Assembly (NCBI GenBank): GCA_965247375.1
Contig: CBDFHU010000017.1
Span: 23,768 to 87,767, forward strand
Length of the DNA: 64,000 bases
From: Arsenicibacter sp965247375
GTDB lineage: Bacteria; Bacteroidota; Bacteroidia; Cytophagales; Spirosomataceae
Direction: 5' to 3'
The translations under genes and the position numbers were made by a program. Below the pieces are notes generated by a model, which had not been told where the DNA came from, did no database searches, and saw nothing but the letters and a program-made list of their open reading frames with translations. Positions within the stretch are counted from its first letter, which is position 1, and every line of letters starts with the position of its first letter. Below are positions 36,343 to 44,437 of this stretch, piece by piece.

Positions 36343-38100
36343 TTAGTGACTGTCCCGTTTCACCACCGATCCCGACGAGCCTTTCAGGAAGTCGAGGTCG
36401 GCGCCTTCGTGGGCCTGGGTGACGTGGCGTATATACATGCCGACGTAGCCACGGTTATAGCCGAGGTCAATCGGTTTGAAATGGACCAGACGGGCGGCGA
36501 GCTCCTGATCCGAAACATGGAGGTGGAGCAGCCGCTGTTCGACATCCAGCGTGATCAGGTCGCCGTCGCGGACGAGTGCCAGGTTGCCCCCGACTGCTGC
36601 TTCAGGCGAAACGTGCAGTACTACAGTGCCGAATCCCGTTCCGCTCATCCGTCCGTCAGAAATCCGGACCATGTCGTGCACGCCCTGCGCCAGAATCTTT
36701 TTTGGCAGGGTCATGTTGCCCACTTCCGGCATGCCGGGATAGCCTTTCGGCCCCACGTTTTTCATCACCAGCACACAGGTCGGATCAACGTCCAGGGCCG
36801 GATCATCAATGCGGGCTTTGTAATCGTCGATGTTTTCAAAGACAACCGCGCGGCCGGTATGCTTCATCAGGGCAGGGGTTGCCGCCGATGGTTTCAGAAC
36901 CGCTCCGTTCGGGCAAAGATTGCCTTTTAAGACCGCAATGCCCGATTCCGGTTTAAACGGCTCATCGACCGAAGCAATGACTTCGCGGTCGTAGCAGGCT
37001 GCCTTTTCGCAGTTCTGGCCGATTGTTTTGCCGTTTGCCGTGATGGCGTCGTTATGCAGTACACCCCGCAGTTCGCGGATAATGGCTGGCAAGCCTCCGG
37101 CGTAAAACAGGTCTTCGACAAAGTGTTCGCCGGATGGCTGCAGGTTGGCAAGCAGCGGTATATTAGCCGACAACCGGTCGAAATCGTCAATGTTCAGCTC
37201 CACGCCGATGCGCCCCGCAATGGCCAGCAGGTGGATGATAAAGTTGGTAGAGCCACCCAGCGCCGCATTCACCATAATGGCGTTTTCGAACGCCTCCCGC
37301 GTTAAAATATCTGACGGTTTGAGGTCTTTACGGACCATCTCGACAATCTGCATACCAGCCATGTGGGCCATCACTTTCCGGCGCGAGTCGGCGGCCGGAA
37401 TTGTAGCGTTGTCGGGCAGGGCGAGGCCCAGTGATTCGGCCATAGCAGCCATGGTTGAGGCCGTGCCCATTACCGCGCAGTGTCCCTGGCTACGCGCCAT
37501 ACAGGCTTCGGCTGTGACAAACTCTTCCTGCGACATCGCGCCGGTTTTGAAGTCTTCGGCAAAGCGCCACAGGTCACTGGTGCCGATTTTACGGCCCTGA
37601 TAGCGGCCGGCCAGCATCGGGCCACCCGACAGAACAATACTCGGAATATCAACGCTGCAGGCACCCATGATGAGCGATGGCGTGGTTTTATCGCAGCCGC
37701 ACATCAGCACTACCCCGTCCAGCGAGTTGGCCCGCAGGCTTTCTTCCACATCCATACTCGCCAGGTTCCGGAACAGCATCGCCGTTGGTTTGATCTGGCA
37801 TTCGCCCAGCGACATCACCGGAAATTCGAGCGGAAAACCACCGGCCTCCCAGATCCCCCGCTTAACGGCTTCGGCCAGTTCGCGGAAATGGGCGTTACAC
37901 GGGGTTAGCTCCGACCAGGTATTGCAGATGCCAATAACCGGTTTTTCGCCGGTAAACAAATGATGGGGGAAGCCCTGGTTTTTCATCCAGGCGCGGTAAA
38001 TAAAGCCGTCCTTGCCGGTGCGGCCAAACCATTCCTGCGAACGGAGTTTCGGGGAAGAAGACGCGTCGGTGGTCGGGTCGTTTTTATCAGTCGTACTCAT
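36343..38100 (-). CDS. IlvD/Edd-family sugar-acid dehydratase
   Basis: Iron-sulfur dehydratase of 585 residues. Conserved cysteines lie in GICNTWSELTPCN and LMCGCDKTTPS, and the active-site Ser block is near GGSTNFIIHLLA. The RSQEWFGRTGKDGF N-terminus and overall length match the sugar-acid branch (L-arabinonate or D-xylonate dehydratases) rather than IlvD. Predicted to turn an aldonate into a 2-keto-3-deoxy sugar acid. No pathway partner is adjacent, although a second sugar-acid dehydratase lies at 44433-46097. Confidence 0.87.
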   Translation of the reverse strand: MSTTDKNDPTTDASSSPKLRSQEWFGRTGKDGFIYRAWMKNQGFPHHLFTGEKPVIGICNTWSELTPCNAHFRELAEAVKRGIWEAGGFPLEFPVMSLGECQIKPTAMLFRNLASMDVEESLRANSLDGVVLMCGCDKTTPSLIMGACSVDIPSIVLSGGPMLAGRYQGRKIGTSDLWRFAEDFKTGAMSQEEFVTAEACMARSQGHCAVMGTASTMAAMAESLGLALPDNATIPAADSRRKVMAHMAGMQIVEMVRKDLKPSDILTREAFENAIMVNAALGGSTNFIIHLLAIAGRIGVELNIDDFDRLSANIPLLANLQPSGEHFVEDLFYAGGLPAIIRELRGVLHNDAITANGKTIGQNCEKAACYDREVIASVDEPFKPESGIAVLKGNLCPNGAVLKPSAATPALMKHTGRAVVFENIDDYKARIDDPALDVDPTCVLVMKNVGPKGYPGMPEVGNMTLPKKILAQGVHDMVRISDGRMSGTGFGTVVLHVSPEAAVGGNLALVRDGDLITLDVEQRLLHLHVSDQELAARLVHFKPIDLGYNRGYVGMYIRHVTQAHEGADLDFLKGSSGSVVKRDSH

Positions 38101-38209
38101 TCGGTAATAAGATCAGTAAGCGCGTTCAATATAGCTATCAAAGGTATTTAAACGCTGATCTTACCCGGTGGGGTACTATATTATTGAGTATAACTTTCTC
38201 TGTAAAACC

Positions 38210-38632
38210 TTACCGCTTGCCTATACTTGCGAGATATTCATCGGCTGTCATGACCGGAATCAGTGATTCTTTAAAGTCTCTGGCATTACGGGTAATAATG
38301 ATATGGCAGTAGTTTTTCAGCGCTGAAAAATACTGTAACGCGTCTTCAAAGTCTGTAAAGCCGGCGTTCAGTCCTTTTTCAATATCGCTGCTTTCGAGAC
38401 TGATAATATCCACAAGTAGCCTGAATTGTCTTAGCCGTTCTGAGGCTTTAGCTTTACCCTCAATTTTTGAAAGAATATAGTGTGCATTGGCAAACGTCAA
38501 CGCTGAAACATGAAGTGTCAACGTTTGCTGATCAGCCAGGGTGGCTATTTTGGCAATGCCATCAAAGAATGGTAAACGATGTCCCAGCAAATCCAGTACA
38601 ACGTTTGTATCAAGAAACAAGCGATCGTTCAC
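38210..38632 (-). CDS. PIN-domain toxin (VapC-like)
   Basis: 140 residues, a single PIN nuclease domain. Acidic metal-binding residues are in RLFLDTNVVLDLL, near the centre (SSDIEKGL) and in FTDFEDALQYFSA. Such toxins cleave RNA, often tRNA, when freed from their antitoxin. Its ATG overlaps the antitoxin stop by 4 bp, the classic toxin-antitoxin layout. Confidence 0.88.
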   Translation of the reverse strand: MNDRLFLDTNVVLDLLGHRLPFFDGIAKIATLADQQTLTLHVSALTFANAHYILSKIEGKAKASERLRQFRLLVDIISLESSDIEKGLNAGFTDFEDALQYFSALKNYCHIIITRNARDFKESLIPVMTADEYLASIGKR

Positions 38633-38886
38633 TGATATTTTTCCTGGAGAAAGCGTGTGTAAGCTTCTTTTGTATCAAGATCCTCCGGTAAGGCAATATC
38701 TGCTGTCATTTTCTGTATAAACGGAGATATTTTGATTTCTTCAGTATCTGAATCCGGATCTTTTACCGTTAGCGATCTTAAATAGTTTTCAACCAGGGCA
38801 GACAAGCTTCTGTTTTGACGGGCAGCATAACTTTTTGCCTGCTGGATAACATCTTCTTCGATTTTCAGTGTGAGTTTGGTCTGCAT
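38629..38886 (-). CDS. Ribbon-helix-helix-like antitoxin
   Basis: About 85 residues from the ATG at 38886; an in-frame extension to 38934 would run through the operator. The N-terminus (QTKLTLKIEEDVIQQAKSYA) fits a short DNA-binding strand and helix, and the acidic C-terminal half (SDTEEIKISPF, LPEDLDTKEA) would wrap the toxin. It resembles the DUF6364 group. A palindrome directly upstream suggests that it represses its own operon. Confidence 0.85.
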   Translation of the reverse strand: MQTKLTLKIEEDVIQQAKSYAARQNRSLSALVENYLRSLTVKDPDSDTEEIKISPFIQKMTADIALPEDLDTKEAYTRFLQEKYQ

Positions 38887-38896
38887 ACCTATGCTA

Positions 38897-38939
38897 TAGT
38901 TGTACGTACTAATATACAATAAAAATACGTACAACTAAA
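38897..38939 (-). promoter_or_regulatory. Promoter and palindromic operator of the toxin-antitoxin operon
   Basis: TAGTTGTACGTA (38897-38908) and its exact complement (38926-38937) flank 17 bp. On the minus strand TTTA (38936-38939), a 19-bp spacer and TATATTAG (38909-38916) fit the Bacteroidota promoter with one mismatch in each box. One arm overlaps the upstream box and the other covers the expected start of transcription, so a bound antitoxin dimer would block the promoter. Confidence 0.8.
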
Positions 38940-39015
38940 CAAGGATTAATAATAGCTCTCCGGATTTAATAGATAACAAGTCTGGAGCAATGACAACTGT
39001 GCATTCGTGTGTACA

Positions 39016-40530
39016 TTAATCAGCTGCCCCCGCGCCCTCCTCCGGTTTTGGCTTCGGCTTGCGGCGCTTGTTGCGGCGCTTTTTACGGACAGGCGCAGTA
39101 CCGTCGGCTATGACCGGAGCCGATGCATCAGCTATACCTTCCGCGCGCTGCGACGGGGCAGGAGCGGCTTCAGGCCGGACCGCATCCGAAGCAGGTTGAG
39201 CCGGTGAATTGGCTTCTGCTGTGCTGTTTCGTGGCTTGTTGTTATTGCGCCGGCTTGATTTTGGCCTTTTGGTATCCTGTCCCTGCGGCTGCATTTCGCC
39301 GGAGTCCCCCGCTTTAGGCTTATTCCTGCCGGTTTTTTTACGGCCTTTCTGCTGCGGATCGCTCGTGCGGCGGCTGTTAGGCTGATAAGCCGGCGTGTCA
39401 CCAAACTCAGCCGGTACCTCGCCTTTCGGAATATCTTCGCCCAGCAGCCGTTCAATGGCCGACAATTTACGCTGCTCGGTCTCGCTCACAAAGGTATAGG
39501 CAATCCCATCCGTTTCGGCGCGGGCCGTCCGGCCGATCCGGTGAACATAATCTTCGCCGTCGTGCGGTACATCGTAGTTGATGACCAGGTTGATATTGTC
39601 GATATCAATACCCCGCGAAACGATGTCAGTTGCCACCAGAATGGGCAGTTGCCGGTGTTTGAAGCGGCTCAGAACCTGCTCCCGTTCGCCCTGCTCAAGG
39701 TCAGAGTGGATGGCATCGGCTGAGAACTTCGCCTGTTTAAGTTCAAAAACAAGCTGCTTTACATTCTCTTTCCGGGAACAGAAAATAAGCACCGACGGGA
39801 AATTATGCTGACGCAGCAGGTAGGCAATCAGCGGGTTTTTCTGGCGCTGATAAATGATAAACGCAGCCTGCCTGATCCGTGTCGGCGGCTTCGAAATCGA
39901 CAGCATGATTTCGAGCGGTTCATGCAGGATTTTCCGGGCCAGATCCTTGATTTTCGGCGGCATGGTGGCCGTTAAAAATAAGTTTTGGCGTATCGGCGGT
40001 AAGTATGACAATATTTTGAGTATATCGCCGTGGAAACCCATGTCGAGCATGCGGTCAGCCTCATCGAGCACCAGAAACTGAAGGTGTTTGATGCTTACAT
40101 ACCCCATGTTGAGGTGGCTGATCAGCCGGCCCGGCGTGCAGACAACAATATCAGCACCGGTGGTCAGGGCGCGTTGTTCCTTACTGAACGCGTTTCCGTC
40201 GGCCCCGCCGTAAATGGCGATGGAGCTGACCGGCGTAAAGTAAGAAAAACCCTCCAGGTTTTGTACGATCTGAATGGCCAGTTCGCGAGTCGGAACAATA
40301 ACCAGTGCTTTCACTGATCCATCGTCGCCGGAAGCGGTACTGAGTTTATGGAGAATGGGTAACAGGTAAGAAGCGGTCTTACCTGTTCCGGTTTGCGCCG
40401 AAACGAGAATGTCCTGGCCCGCCAGTACTGCCGGAATTACCTGTTCCTGAACAGGAGTAGCCGTTTGATAGTTCATGGCGTCGATGCCTTCCATTAGCTG
40501 GTCATCGAAGCCAAATTCTGAAAATTTCAA
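39016..40530 (-). CDS. DEAD-box RNA helicase (RhlE-like)
   Basis: 504 residues. All core motifs appear in order: Q motif (ATPVQEQVIP), SAQTGTGKT, PTRELAIQ, VLDEADRMLDMGF, LFLTATM, then in the second domain LVATDIVSRGIDID and HRIGRTAR. The last 130 residues form a basic low-complexity tail rich in Lys, Arg, Pro and Ala, which in relatives binds RNA without sequence preference. Likely role in RNA unwinding during ribosome assembly or decay. Confidence 0.93.
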   Translation of the reverse strand: MKFSEFGFDDQLMEGIDAMNYQTATPVQEQVIPAVLAGQDILVSAQTGTGKTASYLLPILHKLSTASGDDGSVKALVIVPTRELAIQIVQNLEGFSYFTPVSSIAIYGGADGNAFSKEQRALTTGADIVVCTPGRLISHLNMGYVSIKHLQFLVLDEADRMLDMGFHGDILKILSYLPPIRQNLFLTATMPPKIKDLARKILHEPLEIMLSISKPPTRIRQAAFIIYQRQKNPLIAYLLRQHNFPSVLIFCSRKENVKQLVFELKQAKFSADAIHSDLEQGEREQVLSRFKHRQLPILVATDIVSRGIDIDNINLVINYDVPHDGEDYVHRIGRTARAETDGIAYTFVSETEQRKLSAIERLLGEDIPKGEVPAEFGDTPAYQPNSRRTSDPQQKGRKKTGRNKPKAGDSGEMQPQGQDTKRPKSSRRNNNKPRNSTAEANSPAQPASDAVRPEAAPAPSQRAEGIADASAPVIADGTAPVRKKRRNKRRKPKPKPEEGAGAAD

Positions 40531-40612
40531 GATAAACGTGCGAGAATGGTTTACGTTGCATCAAAGTAATAGTTTTTTACCGAAAGTCCTATTCCTAACA
40601 AAATCAAACCAG

Positions 40613-40644
40613 TTTAGAACAATACCGTTATAATCCTACATTTG
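40613..40644 (+). promoter_or_regulatory. Promoter candidate of the Mla-type operon
   Basis: TTTA (40613-40616), a 20-bp spacer and a perfect TACATTTG (40637-40644). It lies 45 bp before the ATG at 40690 and supports that start over an earlier in-frame codon at 40642, which would fall inside the promoter. Confidence 0.6.
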
Positions 40645-40689
40645 GTCCGATGGTACACCCGTCAGACACCCAACCACTACACAAGTTTT

Positions 40690-41505
40690 ATGTTGAAACC
40701 TAACACTAAACCAGATGATACAGAACCTGAAAAGCCGGTAATCACCAGACGGTTAGATCAGGTTTTTCTGGATCTGAACGACGTGGCTCAGTTTGTAGCC
40801 CGCTTCTTCCGGGAGGTGTTTGTCCCTCCTTATGAAGGCAAGGAAATCTTACGTCAGTGCTATGCCGTAGGCTATAAATCACTCGGATTAATTTCGTTAA
40901 CGGGGTTTATTACCGGCATCGTATTTACGAATCAGTCGCGGCCGTCGCTGGCCGAGTTTGGCGCAACCTCCTGGCTGCCGTCGCTGATTGCCATTGCGCT
41001 TGTGCGGGCTTTGGCCCCGCTCGTTACGGCGCTGATCGCTTCCGGTAAGGTTGGCTCCAACATCGGTGCCGAGCTTGGTTCCATGCGGGTAACCGAGCAG
41101 ATTGACGCCATGGAAGTGTCCGCGACCAATCCCTATAAATTTCTCGTTGTATCGAGGGTGCTGGCTACTACGCTGACTATCCCGATCCTGACGTTGTATA
41201 CGATGTTTCTGGGATTAATGGGCGCTTTTGTTAACGTAACGGTCAACGAACAGACCAGCTTCCCGTCCTTTATTCAGGAGGTTTTCGGGGCTATTACCTA
41301 CCTCGATCTGTTTTCGTCGATCATCAAGTCGTTTTTCTTTGGCTTTACCATTGGTATGGTCGGGAGTTATAAGGGCTACAACTCCTCAAAAGGAACAGAG
41401 GGCGTCGGTAAAGCGGCAAACGCTTCGGTCGTAACGTCTATGTTTCTGGTGTTTATTGAAGAATTACTCGCACTACAAATCGTTTCCGCACTGCGTGGCG
41501 GCTGA
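40690..41505 (+). CDS. mlaE: MlaE-family lipid ABC transporter permease
   Basis: About 271 residues with five or six hydrophobic helices. Family blocks include FTNQSRPSLAEFGA, APLVTALIASGKVGSNIGAELGSMRVTEQIDAMEV and a C-terminal GSYKGY(N)SSKGTEGVGKA, which links to the ATPase. It forms the membrane part of a phospholipid transport system between the inner and outer membranes, with the next two genes. Confidence 0.92.
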   Translation: MLKPNTKPDDTEPEKPVITRRLDQVFLDLNDVAQFVARFFREVFVPPYEGKEILRQCYAVGYKSLGLISLTGFITGIVFTNQSRPSLAEFGATSWLPSLIAIALVRALAPLVTALIASGKVGSNIGAELGSMRVTEQIDAMEVSATNPYKFLVVSRVLATTLTIPILTLYTMFLGLMGAFVNVTVNEQTSFPSFIQEVFGAITYLDLFSSIIKSFFFGFTIGMVGSYKGYNSSKGTEGVGKAANASVVTSMFLVFIEELLALQIVSALRGG

Positions 41506-41510
41506 TCATT

Positions 41511-42284
41511 ATGGAAGAAAAACACAAGGAAATCGACCGTAATAATTCCGTCATTCAGATCAGGGACCTTAAAAAATCGTTCGGCGACCTGCACGTCCTG
41601 CGCGGGGTTGATCTGGATATTTTTAAAGGTGAGAACCTGGTGGTGCTGGGGCGGTCGGGTACCGGAAAATCGGTACTGATCAAAATAATTGCCGGACTGC
41701 TGAAGCCTGATGATGGTACGGTCAATGTGCTGGGCGAAGACATTGCGCGTCTGAAAGATAAAAAACTTGATCAGCTCCGGCTGAAAATCGGATTTTCGTT
41801 TCAGAACAGTGCCTTGTACGACAGTATGACGGTGCGGGAGAATCTGGAGTTTCCGCTTGTGCGCAATGTACGGGACCTGAGCCGCGCCGATATAGATTCG
41901 GCCGTTGAGGAGGTGCTCGAAAACGTGGGGTTGTCGCAGACAATTAACCAGATGCCGTCGGAACTGTCGGGCGGGCAGCGGAAACGGATCGGTATTGCCC
42001 GGACGCTGATTCTGAAACCGGAAATTATGCTTTACGATGAACCAACGGCCGGTCTCGATCCGATTACGTCCATTGATATCAACAACCTGATTAATGAAGT
42101 GCAGGAGCGCAACCGTACGTCGTCGATTATCATTACCCACGACCTGACCTGCGCCAAAATGACCGGCGACCGCGTAGCCATGCTGCTCGACGGCCGGTTC
42201 GAGCGCCAGGGTACGTTCGATGAAGTATTCAGTACCGACGATGAGCGTGTGAAGGCGTTTTACGATTACAATTTTATTCAGTAA
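41511..42284 (+). CDS. mlaF: MlaF-family lipid ABC transporter ATPase
   Basis: 257 residues. Walker A (GRSGTGKSVL), signature (LSGGQRKRIGIAR), Walker B (IMLYDEPTAGLDP) and switch His (IIITHDL) are all present. It begins 5 bp after the permease stop and powers that permease. Confidence 0.94.
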   Translation: MEEKHKEIDRNNSVIQIRDLKKSFGDLHVLRGVDLDIFKGENLVVLGRSGTGKSVLIKIIAGLLKPDDGTVNVLGEDIARLKDKKLDQLRLKIGFSFQNSALYDSMTVRENLEFPLVRNVRDLSRADIDSAVEEVLENVGLSQTINQMPSELSGGQRKRIGIARTLILKPEIMLYDEPTAGLDPITSIDINNLINEVQERNRTSSIIITHDLTCAKMTGDRVAMLLDGRFERQGTFDEVFSTDDERVKAFYDYNFIQ

Positions 42285-42379
42285 GGTTTCCGGCTACTAT
42301 TAAGAATAACGAGCCGGAATATAAAAAGGAACTTTTGCGATAAGGGCTGAATGGTGGCTGGTAATAATACGGCAATAGC

Positions 42380-42418
42380 ACTCACTCTTTCGCTCATTCA
42401 CTCAATCACTCTTTAAGT
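42380..42418. repeat. Degenerate ACTCTTTC/ACTCAATC repeats
   Basis: Just before the MlaD start lies a run of related octamers (CACTCACTCTTTCGCTCATT and so on). Similar units occur at 44363-44437 and 52823-52936. It sits within the mla operon, between the ATPase and MlaD genes. Confidence 0.6.
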
Positions 42419-42420
42419 AT

Positions 42421-43425
42421 ATGAAAGGCGATAATAAACGGGGCATAATTGTAGGGATCTTTGTAGCCCTCGGCTTATTGATACTGGTGGCTGGTATCCT
42501 GATCCTGGGTGGTCAGCAGAAACGGTTTACCAGCTCGATCCGCGTCAATGCAATTTTTGACGACGTAGGTGGTTTAAAGGCAGGAAATAACGTCTGGTTT
42601 TCGGGCGTGAAAATCGGAACGGTCCGGCGGGTGTTTTTTTACGGTACCTCGCAGGTAGAAGTCGAGATGAATATCGAAGAAAAATCACAGCAGTACATCC
42701 GGAAGGATGCAAAAGCGACGATTAGTTCCGATGGCTTAATCGGTAATAAAATTGTATTGATCATCGGCGGGACGCCTAAAGTGGAGCCGGTGGAAGACGG
42801 TGATGTGTTGAAAACGCAGGCAGCTCTGAGCTCGGATCAGATCATGGAAACCTTGCAGGAAAACAACCAGAATCTGTTACAGGTCACGAAAGACTTCAAG
42901 GAAATGGTCGGCAAGATCAAGCGTGGTAAAGGCACCGTCGGTGCGGTGTTGACCGATACGATGCTGGCCGAAAACTTCCGGAACACGATTAAAAATATGG
43001 AATCGGCCTCACAGAGTGCCGCACGGGTTTCCGGCTCTCTGTCGCAGTTCGCGGCGAAAATGAACACGAAGGGGGCACTGGCCAATGAGCTGGTTACCGA
43101 TACAACGGTGTTCCGCAGCCTGCGTGCGTCAGCGCAGAAACTCCGGCAGGTATCCGATAACGCCGTGGGGTTAACTAATCAGGCCGCTGTCATTACCCGC
43201 AATCTGGAACAGACGACCAACAAGCTGAATTCGCCGAACTCACCGCTCGGCGTGCTGATGCAGGATGAAGAAACAGCGAAAAACCTGAAAAATACGCTCC
43301 AGAACCTGAATCGGGGAAGCGTGCTTCTGAACGAAGATCTCGAAGCTGCCCAGCATAATTTCCTGCTGAAAGGCTATTTCAAAAAGAAGGAAAAAGATAA
43401 ACTGAAGGAGGCGGAGAAGCAGTAG
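42421..43425 (+). CDS. mlaD: MlaD-family (MCE) substrate-binding protein
   Basis: 334 residues: one N-terminal membrane anchor (GIIVGIFVALGLLILVAGIL), then a single MCE domain (about 40-115; VGGLKAGNNVWFSGVKIGTV, SSDGLIGNKIVLI), then a long helical, Gln- and Asn-rich stretch ending in a charged Lys/Glu tail. MCE proteins form hexameric rings that hold lipid in the periplasm. Separated from the ATPase gene by 136 bp of degenerate repeats, so it may also be expressed on its own. Confidence 0.9.
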   Translation: MKGDNKRGIIVGIFVALGLLILVAGILILGGQQKRFTSSIRVNAIFDDVGGLKAGNNVWFSGVKIGTVRRVFFYGTSQVEVEMNIEEKSQQYIRKDAKATISSDGLIGNKIVLIIGGTPKVEPVEDGDVLKTQAALSSDQIMETLQENNQNLLQVTKDFKEMVGKIKRGKGTVGAVLTDTMLAENFRNTIKNMESASQSAARVSGSLSQFAAKMNTKGALANELVTDTTVFRSLRASAQKLRQVSDNAVGLTNQAAVITRNLEQTTNKLNSPNSPLGVLMQDEETAKNLKNTLQNLNRGSVLLNEDLEAAQHNFLLKGYFKKKEKDKLKEAEKQ

Positions 43426-43520
43426 ACCGTTTTTTAGTTGCTGGTGGTTCTGGTTATTCTGGTTGTTGCTGATGGGCATTACGGCTATTCATTAACAAGC
43501 CTTAGAATCAGCAAATATGC

Positions 43521-43568
43521 AGTGGTGGCACGACTCTAACAGGGCAGCCTGGCGGTCGTGCCACCACT
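43521..43568. repeat. Hairpin with arm AGTGGTGGCACGAC, copy 2
   Basis: Arm 43521-43534 is identical to that at 10028-10041, including the next TCTAA. Its complement is at 43555-43568, but here the loop is 20 bases, and TTTTT follows. Like copy 1 it lies between convergent genes and next to low-complexity GTTGCTGGTGG-type sequence (43436-43470). Confidence 0.85.
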
Positions 43569-43586
43569 TTTTGCTCAAATTAACCC

Positions 43587-44360
43587 CTAATTATTCAACC
43601 GGACGAAACCGCCGTCGATCGGGTAGTCGCAGCCGGTAATGAAACCCGCCTCGTCGGAGCAAAGGTAGAGAGCGAGCGCGCCGACTTCTTCCGGTTTTGC
43701 CATCCGGCCGATTGGCTGGGTCGCGGCGAGCTTAGCAAACATTTCGGCTTCTTTGCCCGGATAGGTCCGCGCCAGAAATCCGTCAACAAACGGGGTATGC
43801 ACGCGGGCCGGCGAAATGCAGTTACAGCGGATGTTATGCTTCAGGTAGTCTTTGGCAATCGACAGGGTCATGCTAACTACGGCCCCCTTACTCATCGAAT
43901 ACGCAAACCGGTCCGGAATACCGACTGTAGCGGCAATCGAGGCCATATTCAGTACCACACCGCCACCGTTCGCTTTCAGATGCGGGATCACCGCGTGAAC
44001 GCAGTTGTAAACCCCCTTGATATTGACGTTGAAAATGCGGTCCAGATCGGCTTCTGTGGTTGACTCTGCCGTTCCGATGTGGGCGATACCGGCATTGTTC
44101 ACCAGAATATGCACCGGCCCCTGCGCAATGATACCATTGATGACTTCCTCAACATCTGCCTGCTTGGAGACATCGACCGCATGGGCAAACACCTTACCAC
44201 CCTGCGTCGTCAGGTCGTCGGCTACCTGTTGTGCCTGATCAATATTAAGTTCAAGAATATGAACTGTTGCACCGGCTTTCGCAAAGGTCTGCGAAATAGC
44301 CAGTCCGATACCGCTGGCTCCGCCGGTAATTAATGCCGTTTTATTGTCTAAAGAAAACAT
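43587..44360 (-). CDS. Short-chain dehydrogenase, possible 2-keto-3-deoxy-fuconate dehydrogenase
   Basis: 257 residues, classical SDR: cofactor motif TGGASGIGLA, NNAG, the catalytic Ser in LNMASIAA, the YSMSK motif and a C-terminal GCDYPIDGGF. The ISPARVHTPFVDGFLA stretch is, as I recall, typical of SDRs from L-fucose/L-rhamnose acid pathways. It follows an altronate dehydratase-family gene on the same strand by 72 bp. Together they could dehydrate a sugar acid and oxidise the product. The specific substrate is an inference. Confidence 0.85.
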   Translation of the reverse strand: MFSLDNKTALITGGASGIGLAISQTFAKAGATVHILELNIDQAQQVADDLTTQGGKVFAHAVDVSKQADVEEVINGIIAQGPVHILVNNAGIAHIGTAESTTEADLDRIFNVNIKGVYNCVHAVIPHLKANGGGVVLNMASIAATVGIPDRFAYSMSKGAVVSMTLSIAKDYLKHNIRCNCISPARVHTPFVDGFLARTYPGKEAEMFAKLAATQPIGRMAKPEEVGALALYLCSDEAGFITGCDYPIDGGFVRLNN

Positions 44361-44362
44361 AG

Positions 44363-44437
44363 TTTAAAGAGCGAAAGAGCGAAAGAGTGACCCGCCGTAA
44401 CAGCGACGTAAATCACTCTTTCACTCTTTAGTTTAAA
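44363..44437. repeat. Imperfect inverted repeat of GAAAGAGT units
   Basis: TTTAAAGAGCGAAAGAGCG and the following GAAAGAGTGA (44363-44390) are largely complementary to 44413-44437 (TCACTCTTTCACTCTTTAG onward). The repeat lies between two genes of the same strand and overlaps the 3' end of the upstream one, so it could form an RNA hairpin in the transcript. Confidence 0.7.
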
